A stretch of 64,000 nt of DNA, from the NCBI RefSeq assembly GCF_019392195.1, contig NZ_JAHXKI010000002.1, forward strand, positions 1,984,001 through 2,048,000. Direction: 5' to 3'. Shown here one piece after another: positions 27,026-36,558 of the stretch. Source of the stretch: Marinobacter sp. F4206. Its GTDB lineage: Bacteria; Pseudomonadota; Gammaproteobacteria; Pseudomonadales; Oleiphilaceae. Position 1 is the stretch's first letter. Each line of letters opens with the position of its first letter. Below the pieces are notes generated by a model. That model saw only the letters and a list, made by a program, of their open reading frames with translations. It ran no database searches and was not told the origin of the DNA. The position numbers were made by a program, and so were the translations under genes.

Positions 27026-27919
27026 ATGCTGACCATCAGGTGGTTCAGGGTAACGACACTGGCGCTGCTGGCGTGGCTAATGCCCGCGCATACCAGCGCC
27101 GAGGTCTGCGCCGTGGACGACACCGGTCGCCGGATCTGTCTGCACCAGCCGGCCCAGCGCATTGCCGCCCTGTCTCCGGGGGCGACGGAACTGGTGTGGG
27201 CGGCAGGCGCCGGTGACCAGGTGGTGGCTGTGGTGGCCTACAGCGATTACCCGGAAATGGCGAAAACGGTGCCGTCCGTGGGCAGTCATACCCGGCTCGA
27301 CCTTGAGGCCCTGATCAGCCTGCGGCCGGACCTGGTGATTGGCTGGGTGACGGGCAATCCGGGCGAACAGCTGGATGCACTGGACGACCTCGGCCTGCCG
27401 GTCTTCGCCATCGAGCCTCGAACGTTCGAAGGCGTCTCGTCGGCCATCGAGCGACTGGCGGTGCTGGCCGGCACCGAGTCCACGGGGTTTGCCGAAGCAG
27501 ACGCCTTCCGGAAGGGCATGGCCAACCTGCGCACCCGCTATCAACAGGCATCGCCGGTTCCGGTGTTTTATCAGGTCTGGGATGAGCCACTGATGTCGGT
27601 CAATGACCAGCACCTGATCGGCAAGGTGATCACCCTGTGCGGCGGTCGCAATGTTTTTGGCGACCTCGACCGGCTGGTGCCCCGGATCAGCACCGAAGCG
27701 GTGCTGGCGGCCAACCCGGAAGCCATACTGGCCGGTGGAATGGGGGAGGAGAACCGCCACTGGCTGACGCGCTGGGCCGGTTTTCCCGAGTTACGCGCCA
27801 CCGCACAGGGCAACCTGTTCTTCGTGCCGCCCTCCCTGATTCAGCGGCCAACACCGCGTATGCTGGAGGGCAGCCGTCTGTTCTGTGAGAAACTGGAGAC
27901 TGCCCGTGCCCGTCGGTAG
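27026..27919 (+). CDS. btuF: Periplasmic cobalamin-binding protein
   Basis: The protein has 297 residues. The signal peptide MLTIRWFRVTTLALLAWLMP ends near AHTSAE. The mature part is a type III binding fold: QRIAALSPGATELVWAAGAG and YSDYPEMAKTVPSVGSH are typical of BtuF, and a long bridging helix joins two lobes near residue 130. It carries corrinoid from BtuB to the BtuCD transporter. The start is ATG 27026 with AGGTG upstream; a GTG at 27014 is also open. It lies 54 bases after btuB, and btuC follows 18 bases later. Confidence 0.9.
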   Translation: MLTIRWFRVTTLALLAWLMPAHTSAEVCAVDDTGRRICLHQPAQRIAALSPGATELVWAAGAGDQVVAVVAYSDYPEMAKTVPSVGSHTRLDLEALISLRPDLVIGWVTGNPGEQLDALDDLGLPVFAIEPRTFEGVSSAIERLAVLAGTESTGFAEADAFRKGMANLRTRYQQASPVPVFYQVWDEPLMSVNDQHLIGKVITLCGGRNVFGDLDRLVPRISTEAVLAANPEAILAGGMGEENRHWLTRWAGFPELRATAQGNLFFVPPSLIQRPTPRMLEGSRLFCEKLETARARR

Positions 27920-27937
27920 CCTTCGGGAGCCCCGGCC

Positions 27938-28909
27938 ATGACCCGCTCGGTCTCGCGTCCGCTGTGGTTGCTGGCCCTGGCCGGGCTGGCAGCCATCGGT
28001 CTGTCGGTCAGCGTCGGCAGTGTCGGCGTCAGGCTGTCAGACCTTCTGGCCGTGCTTGCCGGCCAGGGCACCGACCTGCAGCAAACGCTGATTCTTGATC
28101 TTCGCCTGCCGCGGACCCTGGCGGCCTTCGCCACCGGCGGGCTGCTGGCCGTGGCCGGTGCCCTGATGCAGGTGCTCCTGCGCAATCCGCTGGCGGACCC
28201 CTATGTGCTGGGATTGTCCGGGGGGGCTGCCGTCGGCGCCTTGCTGGCCATGCTGGCCGGAGTGGGCGGCATGCTGGTGTCCGGTTCCGCCTTTGCCGGC
28301 GCCCTGTTCGCGACCTTCCTGGTCTTCGGCCTCGCCCACGGCACCGGAAGCTGGACACCGTCCCGGTTGTTGCTGACCGGGGTGGTGGTAGCGGCCGGCT
28401 GGGGTGCGATCATTACGCTGATTCTCGCCGTCAGTCCGGCCCAGCGACTGCCGGGCATGCTGTACTGGCTGATGGGGGATGTGTCTTACGCGCGCTCTCC
28501 CGCCCCGGCATTGCTGCTGTTGCTGGGCGCCTGCTTCCTGGTGGTGCCGCTGGGGCGGAGTCTGAATGTGCTGGCGCGTGGCCCCCTTCAGGCGGCCGTG
28601 CTTGGCGTGTCGGTGCGTCCGCTGGAGTGGTTGGTATACATAGTCGCGAGCCTGTTGACGGCGACGGCAGTGACCACCGCCGGCAGTATCGGCTTCGTGG
28701 GTCTCGTGGTGCCGCACATGCTTCGCCTCGTGTTCGGTAATGACCAGCGCCTGATCCTGCCAGCCTGTGCCCTGGCCGGCGGCACGCTGCTGGTGCTGGC
28801 GGATACCCTGGCCCGGGTGGTGATTGCCCCCGAGCAGCTGCCGGTGGGGGTAATCACCGCGCTGCTTGGGGTGCCCACTTTCCTGTATCTGCTTTACCGG
28901 AGCCGCTGA
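27938..28909 (+). CDS. btuC: Cobalamin ABC transporter permease (FecCD/BtuC family)
   Basis: The protein has 323 residues with about ten transmembrane helices. DLRLPRTLAAFATGGLLAVAG, split across the second helix, is the FecCD signature, and PLADPYVLGLSGGAAVGAL follows. The coupling-helix region GSIGFVGLVVPHMLRL contacts the ATPase. It forms the membrane channel of the corrinoid importer. Its stop TGA overlaps the ATG of the ATPase gene by one base. Confidence 0.92.
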   Translation: MTRSVSRPLWLLALAGLAAIGLSVSVGSVGVRLSDLLAVLAGQGTDLQQTLILDLRLPRTLAAFATGGLLAVAGALMQVLLRNPLADPYVLGLSGGAAVGALLAMLAGVGGMLVSGSAFAGALFATFLVFGLAHGTGSWTPSRLLLTGVVVAAGWGAIITLILAVSPAQRLPGMLYWLMGDVSYARSPAPALLLLLGACFLVVPLGRSLNVLARGPLQAAVLGVSVRPLEWLVYIVASLLTATAVTTAGSIGFVGLVVPHMLRLVFGNDQRLILPACALAGGTLLVLADTLARVVIAPEQLPVGVITALLGVPTFLYLLYRSR

Positions 28910-29688
28910 TGAAAGCCCTGCACACCCGCGAGCTGGTGATCGATATTCCGGACCGGGCCGATGGCAGCCCGCTCGGGTTGACCGTCGCTCCCGGGCAGAT
29001 GTGGGGCGTGCTGGGGCCGAACGGCGCCGGCAAGACCACCTTGCTCCACACCCTTGCTGGCCTGCGTCCCCCACGCCATGGCCAGGTGTACCTGGGGGAT
29101 CAGCCGCTGGCGGATCTGAGGCGCAGGCTGGTGTCGCAACAGCTGGGGCTGGTTTTCCAGGAGCGTCAGGACGGCTTTCCGGCCACCGTGCTGGAGACGG
29201 CGCTGATCGGTCGGCATCCCTGGCTGTCGCCCTGGCAGATGGAGAGCGGTGAGGACCTGGCCAGCGCCCGGGCTGCCCTCGAGCAACTGGATGTCGGGCA
29301 TCTCGCCGACCGGCTGGTCAATACCCTGTCCGGCGGTGAGCGCCAGCGCGTGGCCATTGCCACAGTGCTGACCCAGAATCCGTCCCTGTGGCTGCTGGAC
29401 GAGCCCACCAACCATCTTGACCTGCACCACCAGGTGGCGGTGATGCAGTTGCTGAAATCGCTCGCCAGCGCCGGCCGCGCGGTGTTCATGTGTTTGCACG
29501 ACCTGAACCTGGCGGCCCGCTGGTGTGACCATATCCTGTTGTTGTACCCCAGTGGCGACGCCTGCTGGGGCCCGGCCGACCGCATGCTGGTGCCCGAGGC
29601 CCTGGAGAGCCTCTACGGCCAGAAACTGATTACCGTGGAGGCCGATGGTGCCCCGGTATTTGTGCCCGCCCGGTCCGGTATGGACTAG
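28909..29688 (+). CDS. btuD: Cobalamin ABC transporter ATPase
   Basis: The protein has 259 residues. The Walker A motif is LGPNGAGKTTLLHTL, the Q-loop is LGLVFQERQDGF, the ABC signature is NTLSGGERQRVAIA, Walker B is LWLLDEPTNHLD, and the switch histidine lies in MCLHDLNLAARW. It powers import by BtuC with BtuF. The HmuV/BtuD assignment rests on the surrounding cobalamin genes, since the ATPase sequence alone could also serve a haem or siderophore importer. Confidence 0.91.
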   Translation: MKALHTRELVIDIPDRADGSPLGLTVAPGQMWGVLGPNGAGKTTLLHTLAGLRPPRHGQVYLGDQPLADLRRRLVSQQLGLVFQERQDGFPATVLETALIGRHPWLSPWQMESGEDLASARAALEQLDVGHLADRLVNTLSGGERQRVAIATVLTQNPSLWLLDEPTNHLDLHHQVAVMQLLKSLASAGRAVFMCLHDLNLAARWCDHILLLYPSGDACWGPADRMLVPEALESLYGQKLITVEADGAPVFVPARSGMD

Positions 29689-29726
29689 GAAACCCGTTGC
29701 ATCCAACCCGTCTGGAGGACTCGATC

Positions 29727-30338
29727 ATGCGTGAACGCGCCAAAGACCCGGAACGTCATGCCCGCCGCATGGCGGCGAAACAGAAAATCATGCAGGAACG
29801 CATCGCCCGGGCCCAGAAGGAGCAGGGGGTGTTGCTGGTCCTGACCGGCCCTGGCAAGGGCAAGAGCAGTTCCGGTTTCGGTATGGTGGCGCGGGCGCTG
29901 GGCCATGGCATGAAGGTAGGCATCGTCCAGTTCATCAAGGGCGCGTTCAGCACCGGCGAGGAAGCCTTCTTCCGGGATTTGCCGAACGTGGACTACCACG
30001 TCATGGGGCAGGGCTACACCTGGGACACCCAGAACCGTGACCAGGATGTGGCTGCCGCGGCCAGTGCCTGGAACGTCGCCGCCCGGATGCTCGGTGATGA
30101 CAGCTATGACCTGGTGCTGCTGGACGAGCTGAACATCGCGCTCAAATACGACTACCTGGACCTCGACCGGGTGCTGGATGACCTGCAGGCCCGCCCGGAA
30201 ATGCAGCATGTGGTGGTGACCGGCCGGTCTGCCCCGCAGGAACTGGTGGATCTCGCCGACACCGTCACCGAAATGGGTGTGGTCAAGCATGCGTTCAAGG
30301 ACCAGGGCGTCAAAGCCCAGAAAGGGGTCGAGCTCTAA
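29727..30338 (+). CDS. cobO: Cob(I)yrinic acid a,c-diamide adenosyltransferase
   Basis: The enzyme has 203 residues from the start MRERAKDPERHARRM, chosen because GGAGG lies eight bases upstream. The P-loop LTGPGKGKSSSGFGM binds ATP. VGIVQFIKGAFSTGEE and LVLLDELNIALKYDYL are CobA/CobO signatures. It transfers the adenosyl group of ATP to cobalt in corrinoids and is used in both synthesis and salvage. It ends three bases before cobQ. Confidence 0.94.
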   Translation: MRERAKDPERHARRMAAKQKIMQERIARAQKEQGVLLVLTGPGKGKSSSGFGMVARALGHGMKVGIVQFIKGAFSTGEEAFFRDLPNVDYHVMGQGYTWDTQNRDQDVAAAASAWNVAARMLGDDSYDLVLLDELNIALKYDYLDLDRVLDDLQARPEMQHVVVTGRSAPQELVDLADTVTEMGVVKHAFKDQGVKAQKGVEL

Positions 30339-30341
30339 ACC

Positions 30342-31817
30342 ATGGCGACGCTGATGGTTCAGGGAACCACCTCGGACGCCGGAAAGACCACCGTGGTGGC
30401 GGCCCTGTGTCGCTGGCTGGCCCGGCAGGGTGTGTCCGTGGCCCCCTTCAAACCCCAGAACATGGCGCTGAACAGCGCAGTGACCGTGGATGGCGGCGAA
30501 ATCGGGCGGTCCACGGCGCTGCAGGCACTGGCTTGCGGTCTGGCCCCGCACAGCGACATGAATCCGGTCCTGCTGAAGCCGCAGACCGATTGTGGCGCCC
30601 AGGTCATCCTTCGGGGCCAGGTGCACGGCAACATGAATGCCCTCGACTACCACGCCTACAAGGCCGAGGCAAAAGCCGCAGTGATGGATGCCTGGCGCAA
30701 CCTCAGTACCCGGTACGACGTGATCATTGCCGAGGGCGCCGGCAGTCCCGCCGAAATCAACCTGCGGGCCAACGACATTGCCAACATGGGCTTTGCCGAA
30801 GCGGCGGACTGCCCAGTGTTGCTGGTCGGCGACATCGATCGTGGCGGCGTGTTCGCCCAGCTGGTCGGCACGCTCGAGCTGATCTCCGGTACCGAGCGTG
30901 CCCGCACGGCGGGGTTTGTCATCAACCGGTTTCGGGGCGACATCAGTCTGCTGGAGCCGGGGCTGGACTGGCTGACCGAACGCACCGGCAAGCCGGTCGT
31001 CGGCGTGTTGCCCTATCTGCATGGACTGATCGTGGACGCGGAGGACAGCGTCGGGACCAGTGGCACCAGCGAGGCCGACGCCCTGAAGGTGGTGGTGCCG
31101 GTACTGCCGAGAATCAGTAACCACAACGATTTCGATCCCCTGCGGTTGCACCCCGGGGTGGACCTGAGGTTCATCGGTCCGGACGAAGCCATTCCCCCGG
31201 CGGACCTCATCGTGTTGCCGGGCAGCAAGAACACCCGTCACGACGTGGACTGGCTGACCGCCCAGGGTTGGGCCACCGAGATCCGGCGTCACCTGCGCTA
31301 TGGCGGCCGGGTGTTCGGCATTTGCGGTGGTTTTCAGATGCTCGGGGAACGGGTGGACGACCCCGACGGTCTCGAGAGCGATCCGGGGCACACCCCGGGG
31401 CTGGGGCTGTTGGCGATGCGCACCCGAATGGTTGCGGGCAAGCAGTTACGCAATGTCCGAGGCAGGATGCGGGTGCCGGGGGGCAAGGACGCCGGTATCA
31501 GCGGCTACGAAATGCACAATGGCGTGACCGAGGGGCCGGCCCTGGACCGACCGTTCGCGGACCTTGGCGGAACTGCCGACGGCGCCGTCAGTGCCGACGG
31601 CCAGATCATGGGCACCTATGTCCATGGTGTCTTTGACGAACCGGAAGCCTGCCACGCAATACTCGCCTGGGCGGGGCTGCGCGGCAACCAGGCTGCCGTG
31701 GACTATCAGCAGCATCGCCTGGCGCAGCTGGACCGTCTGGCGGATCAGGTCGAACTCTGCCTGGATACCGACTGGCTGCTCCAGCTTCTGGGACTGACCA
31801 ACGGGAATCCCCTATGA
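30342..31817 (+). CDS. cobQ: Cobyric acid synthase (glutamine-hydrolysing)
   Basis: The enzyme has 491 residues. The N-terminal dethiobiotin synthase-like half begins [18 protein letters not shown] with the nucleotide loop. [20 protein letters not shown] and [15 protein letters not shown] are CobQ/CbiP hallmarks. The C-terminal class I amidotransferase has the cysteine in [10 protein letters not shown] and the histidine in GTYVHGVF. It amidates four side chains of adenosylcobyrinic acid a,c-diamide. No gene for making that precursor is in the window, so it is either made elsewhere or imported. Confidence 0.95.
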   Translation: MATLMVQGTTSDAGKTTVVAALCRWLARQGVSVAPFKPQNMALNSAVTVDGGEIGRSTALQALACGLAPHSDMNPVLLKPQTDCGAQVILRGQVHGNMNALDYHAYKAEAKAAVMDAWRNLSTRYDVIIAEGAGSPAEINLRANDIANMGFAEAADCPVLLVGDIDRGGVFAQLVGTLELISGTERARTAGFVINRFRGDISLLEPGLDWLTERTGKPVVGVLPYLHGLIVDAEDSVGTSGTSEADALKVVVPVLPRISNHNDFDPLRLHPGVDLRFIGPDEAIPPADLIVLPGSKNTRHDVDWLTAQGWATEIRRHLRYGGRVFGICGGFQMLGERVDDPDGLESDPGHTPGLGLLAMRTRMVAGKQLRNVRGRMRVPGGKDAGISGYEMHNGVTEGPALDRPFADLGGTADGAVSADGQIMGTYVHGVFDEPEACHAILAWAGLRGNQAAVDYQQHRLAQLDRLADQVELCLDTDWLLQLLGLTNGNPL

Positions 31818-32512
31818 CCGATCCGAATCGCCCCTTCAGCGACGATGAGCGTCGCGGCCTGTACCGCGCCATTCATGAACGCCGGGATGTTCGCTCCCAG
31901 TTCCTGCCGGACCCCGTTCCAGCGGACGTCCTGGCCCGTCTTCTCAGGGCCGCGCACCATGCCCCTTCCGTGGGTTTCATGCAGCCCTGGGACTTTCTGG
32001 TCATCGATAGCGTCGAGGTCCGGGCCCGGGTGCTGGCGATCTTTGACGCGGAAAATGACAAGGCGGCGCACAACTATCAGGGCGATCGCCAGCAGACCTA
32101 TCGCAGCCTGAAACTGCAGGGCATTCTGGAGAGTCCGCTGAACCTCTGTATTACCTGCGACCGTAGTCGTGGTGGTGCCCATGTGCTGGGGCGGAACTCG
32201 ATTGTCGAAACCGACCTGTTCAGCACCTGCCTGGCGGTGCAGAATCTGTGGCTGGCGGCAAGGGCCGAGGGCATTGGGGTTGGCTGGGTGAGTATCCTGG
32301 ACCAGCACCAGTTGGCAAAAACCCTGGGTCTGCCGGAGAATGTCTATCCGCTCGCCTACCTCTGCCTCGGTTACGTGAGTGAGTTTCTGGACCAGCCGGA
32401 GCTCCAGGCCAAAGGCTGGCGGTCCCGGTTACCCTTGAACGGCCTGGTGCATGGCAATCTTTGGGGGCAGGTATTGGAGGACGAGTCACTCCTGGCAGAA
32501 CTGAAACAGTAA
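31814..32512 (+). CDS. bluB: 5,6-dimethylbenzimidazole synthase
   Basis: This is a nitroreductase-fold flavoprotein of 232 residues. It has the BluB features [17 protein letters not shown] near residue 20 and [17 protein letters not shown], with [16 protein letters not shown] in the middle. BluB uses reduced FMN and oxygen to cannibalise the flavin into dimethylbenzimidazole, the lower ligand of B12. Its start overlaps the cobQ stop by four bases. It feeds CobT, encoded at 21600-22655. The oxygen requirement fits an aerobic host. Confidence 0.93.
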   Translation: MTDPNRPFSDDERRGLYRAIHERRDVRSQFLPDPVPADVLARLLRAAHHAPSVGFMQPWDFLVIDSVEVRARVLAIFDAENDKAAHNYQGDRQQTYRSLKLQGILESPLNLCITCDRSRGGAHVLGRNSIVETDLFSTCLAVQNLWLAARAEGIGVGWVSILDQHQLAKTLGLPENVYPLAYLCLGYVSEFLDQPELQAKGWRSRLPLNGLVHGNLWGQVLEDESLLAELKQ

Positions 32513-32525
32513 TCCGTGAGGCCTT

Positions 32526-33194
32526 ATGCGTTTTTCCGAAATCTATGAGCGGGCCCTGAACCTGAAGGGTGGTGAGCCGGCCATGCGGGCGCTGCTGCCG
32601 CGTGTTCCGGAGGCTGGTGAATTGGCGGCCAGACCCGACGACCGATACCTGTCCGAACTCACACGGTGTGTGTTCAAGGCCGGCTTTGTCTGGCGCGTTA
32701 TCGAGAACAAGTGGCCGGATTTCGAGGCCGCGTTCGACGGTTTTGTGCCTCTGTACTGGCAACAGGTGTCGCCCGATGTGCTGGAGGATCTGGCCCGGGA
32801 CGAGCGCATTGTTCGGAACATGCAGAAGATCCGGACGGTACCGGAGAACGCCCGGATGATTGTCGATGCGGCGCGCGAATACGGCAGTTTCGGGCAGTTT
32901 CTCGAGCAGTGGCCGAGAGACGATCAGGCCGGTTTGCTGCTCTGGCTCAAGCGCAATGGTGCCCGGCTGGGGGGCAACAGCGCTCAGTATTTCCTGCGCC
33001 GGGTAGGATGGGACGGCTTCATCCTGTCATCGGACGTGGTGACCGCCCTGCGCCGGGCCGACCTGCTGGACGCCTCGCCGGGCAGCAAGAAAGCGCTGAT
33101 GCAGGCTCAGGCCGCCTTTAACGACTGGCACGAGGAAACCGGACTGCCCTACTGTCATCTGTCCCGGGTACTCTCCTTTACCGTCGACAGCTGA
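32526..33194 (+). CDS. Divergent DNA-3-methyladenine glycosylase I (Tag)-like protein
   Basis: The 222-residue protein follows the Tag pattern of helices: AGFVWRVIENKWPDFEAAF and IVRNMQKIRTVPENARMIVDAA align with the E. coli Tag regions around AGLSW and IIRHRGKIQAIIGNA. In Tag the catalytic glutamate lies four residues before the AGLSW motif's glycine pair; here that stretch reads TRCVFKAGFVW and has no glutamate. The N-terminal zinc cysteine of Tag is also missing. So base-excision activity on 3-methyladenine is uncertain. The gene starts 13 bases after bluB and is likely in the cobalamin operon without an obvious reason. Confidence 0.7.
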   Translation: MRFSEIYERALNLKGGEPAMRALLPRVPEAGELAARPDDRYLSELTRCVFKAGFVWRVIENKWPDFEAAFDGFVPLYWQQVSPDVLEDLARDERIVRNMQKIRTVPENARMIVDAAREYGSFGQFLEQWPRDDQAGLLLWLKRNGARLGGNSAQYFLRRVGWDGFILSSDVVTALRRADLLDASPGSKKALMQAQAAFNDWHEETGLPYCHLSRVLSFTVDS

Positions 33195-33207
33195 GCACCG
33201 GTAGCAT

Positions 33208-33972
33208 CTACAGGAACATCAGCAGCACCAGTTCGCACAGCACGACGCTGGCGCCGAGGGTGTCGCCGGTGTAGCCGCCCAGTTGATTGCGGATGTAGTT
33301 CCCCCAGCACAGCGCCACGAGAATAACCGCGGCAAGGGCGCCGGTGATGGCTGCCGGAACCCAGGTCGCGGCGATCAGGGCAATGCCCAGTGTAAACGCG
33401 GCGGCAAGTCCCAGGCGTCGGGGGGAAAAACCGTCGGCCACCGGTTTGCTCCGGCTTTTGTCCGGATCGGTCACGTAGGGCAACTGCCACATGATCAGCA
33501 GCGGCGCCAGCCGCGCTATCGCCGGCGCCACCAGAATGGCCAGCCAGATCTCGGACGCGTCCAGCAGCAGCGCCACTTTCAGTCCCAGGGACATGACCAG
33601 CGCCACCGTGCCGTAGGTGCCGATACGGCTGTCCTTCATGATGGCGAGGCGCCGCTCCACGCTATACCCGCCCCCCAGGGCATCAACACTGTCGGCCAGA
33701 CCGTCCTCGTGGAAGGCACCGGTGACGAACAGATGCAGACTGACCACCAGAATGACCGACACGGTAGGGCTGAATGCCAGCGTGAGGGCACCGTAGGTGG
33801 CGGCATAAAGGCAACCCAGCACCAGACCGACCAGGGGGAAATACAGGCTGCTCTGGTTCATCAGCCGCTGGGAATAATCAATGTGGATCATCATGGGAAT
33901 TCGGGTAAGGAACCCGACGGCAAGCCAGAACGCTTGCCACTCCCGCTGCAAATGCTGTGTCGAAACGGTCAC
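33208..33972 (-). CDS. cobS: Adenosylcobinamide-GDP ribazoletransferase
   Basis: The enzyme joins AdoCbi-GDP from CobU with alpha-ribazole (phosphate) from CobT, the last assembly step. It has 254 residues and several transmembrane helices. AFWLAVGFLTRIPMM near the N terminus and TGAFHEDGLADSVDALGGG, the metal-binding acidic motif, are CobS signatures. The start is GTG at 33972, since AGGAGG lies six bases before it; an ATG 27 bases farther upstream lies beyond that site. It converges on the Tag-like gene with 13 bases between stops. Confidence 0.94.
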   Translation of the reverse strand: MTVSTQHLQREWQAFWLAVGFLTRIPMMIHIDYSQRLMNQSSLYFPLVGLVLGCLYAATYGALTLAFSPTVSVILVVSLHLFVTGAFHEDGLADSVDALGGGYSVERRLAIMKDSRIGTYGTVALVMSLGLKVALLLDASEIWLAILVAPAIARLAPLLIMWQLPYVTDPDKSRSKPVADGFSPRRLGLAAAFTLGIALIAATWVPAAITGALAAVILVALCWGNYIRNQLGGYTGDTLGASVVLCELVLLMFL

Positions 33973-34214
33973 CTGGCACCTCCTGAAATGAGGAGCCATT
34001 GTAGTCGGATTGCATGGTTCTTTCCGAGCTGGTCTATAATTTCACCAACAGGCGTATGGTAAAGATGCTCCGGTTGTTGGCAGTCCCATCTGAACAGCAG
34101 TCACCATTCGATCCGCAGTCAGTCTTGTAAGGGGCCAGGCAGTGACGCCTGTCTCGACCCCGAAACACCATTCCATGCCGCGGTTCTGGCTCCAGGAACC
34201 GGGAAGGGGGCATC

Positions 34215-34775
34215 ATGAACAGTAAACCAAGTTCGTTAAAGGGAACCATAATGGCGCTGGCCACCATGGTTCTGATGGTCGTCGGGCATCAGGCCCTGGC
34301 AGCAACCGCCGAGGATCTGCACCGGGATGCGCAGCAGGCACTGGACAAGCTTTATGATTCCAACGCCGTCGCCGAATCGCTGGGCGAGGATGCCAAGGCC
34401 ATTCTGGTGTTTCCGAACATTGTCAAAGCCGGTCTGGTCTTTGGTGGCAGTTACGGGGAGGGCGTCCTGATGAAGGATTCGGAGGTCGTGGATTACTACA
34501 ACTCGGTGGCCGGAACCTTCGGATTTCAGGCGGGCGCACAGTCCTATGCCTACGCGATGTTTCTGATGACCGACGAGGCCGTCAGCTACCTGGAAACGTC
34601 GGACGGCTGGGAAGTGGGTGTCGGGCCCACGGTGGTGATGGTGGACGAAGGCGTGGCCAAAAACCTGTCAACCTCGTCGTTGAAGGACGACGCCTACGCC
34701 TTTATTTTCAGCCAGCAGGGCCTGATGGCGGGCGTCAGCATCGAGGGCACGAAGATTTCCCGCATCCAGCGGTAA
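34215..34775 (+). CDS. SYLF/Ysc84-domain exported lipid-binding protein
   Basis: The protein has 186 residues. A signal peptide covers about residues 1-29 and ends near QALAATAED. The mature SYLF domain contains DAKAILVFPNIVKAGLVFGGSYGEGVL and DEAVSYLETSDGWEVGVGP, split across the fold, and ends VSIEGTKISRI. SYLF proteins bind phosphoinositides in eukaryotes; in bacteria they are periplasmic and of unknown role, sometimes linked to envelope stress. The gene is preceded by a 242-bp gap after cobS in which I see no clear element other than possible promoter AT-rich patches. It converges on the ArnT-like gene. Confidence 0.88.
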   Translation: MNSKPSSLKGTIMALATMVLMVVGHQALAATAEDLHRDAQQALDKLYDSNAVAESLGEDAKAILVFPNIVKAGLVFGGSYGEGVLMKDSEVVDYYNSVAGTFGFQAGAQSYAYAMFLMTDEAVSYLETSDGWEVGVGPTVVMVDEGVAKNLSTSSLKDDAYAFIFSQQGLMAGVSIEGTKISRIQR

Positions 34776-34800
34776 ACCGTCGTCCCCCGCTGACATGGCG

Positions 34801-36549
34801 TCAGTCGAGCCAGGCGCCCGGGCTGGGGGTTGTGAACTGGCGTACCTTCGAGGGCGGATCGCAGTCCGGGAGTCGTTGATCCGGGCTCAGCAGCAACCAG
34901 TGTTCCCGATGGGCGACGCCCAGATCGCGGGCGCCGTCCAGGGAGAAACAATCCAGCTTGAGCTTGTCTTCCACCAGCACGTAGCGATGTTCCCCGTCGC
35001 CCATCCAGCGCCAGGCGTTGCGCTCGTCGTCTTTCAGGTTGGTGAAGAAGCTGAAGTGGACGAAATCCCGTTTCGAAAACAGTAGAAACTGCTCGCGAAA
35101 GTCGATCATGCCGAGCTGGGCGTCTGCCGGAATCTTCTGTTCGGCCGCCGCAAGGATGTTGCGCGGGGTACGCAGGGGTTCGAGAATGCGGTAGCCCCAG
35201 GTGGACAGCAGCAGCCAGCTCACCATCATGGCCAGGAGAAGACGGCCCAGGGGGCGGGAGCGCCAGAAACCGATCAGGCTGGCCAGCCACACCAGCCCCA
35301 TTGTGAACACCAGGCTGCCGGCCTCATGCAATCGGGCCGGATCCCGGCTGTAGTCGCTGACCTTCTCAACCAGTGTCGGGTGGTCGTTCCAGGCCAGCAC
35401 ACCCAGAGTGACCAGCGCCACCGCAATCAGGGCATGCAAGCTGGTCAGTATCGGCGGAAACCACCGGGCCGGGCGGTGCGTGCTGAGTACCGGCGCCAGG
35501 GCGAGGGCAAACATAGGCAGTGCCGGCAGCAGATAGACCCCTCGCTTGCCCGGACTGATGCTGAAGAACAGGATGACCAGGGCGACCCAGACCAGCTGCA
35601 CCAGAACCACCGGACGGTGCCGGAGGGCATCGCTCAGCGGCCGGAACAGCGCCAGAAACAGCAAGGGCAGTGGGAACCAGAGGGCGGGAATGACACTGGT
35701 CAGGTAGTAGTACCACGGCTGAAGGTGGCCCCAGGAATCGGCGTAGCGTTCGCCGGTCTGCTTGAACAGAATGTTGTTTCGATAGGCCAGGGCCTCTTCC
35801 GTACCCACGCTGTTCACATACAGCACCATGGGCAAGAGCCACGCCGCGACGACGGCAAGCAGGGCCAGGGGCCCCAGGGCGCAGCGCCAGGTCATGGTGC
35901 TCTGAAAGCGGGTCCGATCCCGGCTATGGAGTATCAGCAGCGGCACCAGCATGAGTGCCGGCAGGAACCCCACGCCCTTGGTAATGATACCCAGCCCCAT
36001 GAACGCCCAGGCGGTAAAATACCAGCCCCAGGCCGGGCCGGTGAAAAAGTGGCGGATCAGGCCGTAGCAGCCGACGGTGATCCAGGCGGCCACCATCGCG
36101 TCGATCTGGGCCTTCTGGGCCTGGGCCAGGAATTGCGGGGCCAGCATCAGCAGCAGGGCGGCGACGGCACCGGTGCGCGCATTCCAGAGGCGGGCGCCCA
36201 GATCGAAGACGAGGCCAACGGTCAGCAGGCTACACAGGGCGTTGGGTAACAGGAAGGCAATCTTCAGGTTGCCGGTCAGCCAGTAGAAAAAGGCGATGCT
36301 CCACATGAAAACGGGGGGCTTGTCCGGATAGAACTCGCCACCGCGCATGGGGATCAGCCATTGGCCGGACGCCACCATTTCCCTTGCCACCTCGGCAAAG
36401 CGCGGCTCGTCGGCGGGCCAGGGCGAACGGAGGCCGATACCCGTAGCAATAATGACCGCGGCAAAGGTCAGCAGTAGAAACAATAACCGGTTGCGGGGCA
36501 GATGGAACAGGTAATCCGGCAGTTCTCGAAAATAGGGTGATGCGGTCAT
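34801..36549 (-). CDS. ArnT-like lipid A glycosyltransferase (GT83/GT39)
   Basis: The protein has 582 residues: about 12 transmembrane helices and a C-terminal periplasmic domain of about 120 residues. The first loop has WPADEPRFAEVAREM, matching the DE(T/P)RYAE motif of ArnT. FYPDKPPVFMW supplies the second conserved loop. Such enzymes move a sugar from undecaprenyl phosphate to lipid A on the periplasmic side. No arnABCDEF genes are nearby, so the sugar may be other than 4-amino-arabinose. It is the third gene of an operon with a VTT-family protein and a GT2 donor synthase, downstream of a PmrA-like box. Confidence 0.85.
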   Translation of the reverse strand: MTASPYFRELPDYLFHLPRNRLLFLLLTFAAVIIATGIGLRSPWPADEPRFAEVAREMVASGQWLIPMRGGEFYPDKPPVFMWSIAFFYWLTGNLKIAFLLPNALCSLLTVGLVFDLGARLWNARTGAVAALLLMLAPQFLAQAQKAQIDAMVAAWITVGCYGLIRHFFTGPAWGWYFTAWAFMGLGIITKGVGFLPALMLVPLLILHSRDRTRFQSTMTWRCALGPLALLAVVAAWLLPMVLYVNSVGTEEALAYRNNILFKQTGERYADSWGHLQPWYYYLTSVIPALWFPLPLLFLALFRPLSDALRHRPVVLVQLVWVALVILFFSISPGKRGVYLLPALPMFALALAPVLSTHRPARWFPPILTSLHALIAVALVTLGVLAWNDHPTLVEKVSDYSRDPARLHEAGSLVFTMGLVWLASLIGFWRSRPLGRLLLAMMVSWLLLSTWGYRILEPLRTPRNILAAAEQKIPADAQLGMIDFREQFLLFSKRDFVHFSFFTNLKDDERNAWRWMGDGEHRYVLVEDKLKLDCFSLDGARDLGVAHREHWLLLSPDQRLPDCDPPSKVRQFTTPSPGAWLD

Positions 36550-36558
36550 GTGTGGCCC

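Noticed and set aside
29685..31391. Minus-strand open frame of 568 codons across cobO and cobQ
   Set aside because: It lies entirely opposite two clear enzymes and shows no domain signature.
34790..34804. Small CTGAC/GTCAG hairpin between SYLF and ArnT-like genes
   Set aside because: A five-base stem with no T tail is too weak to call a terminator.
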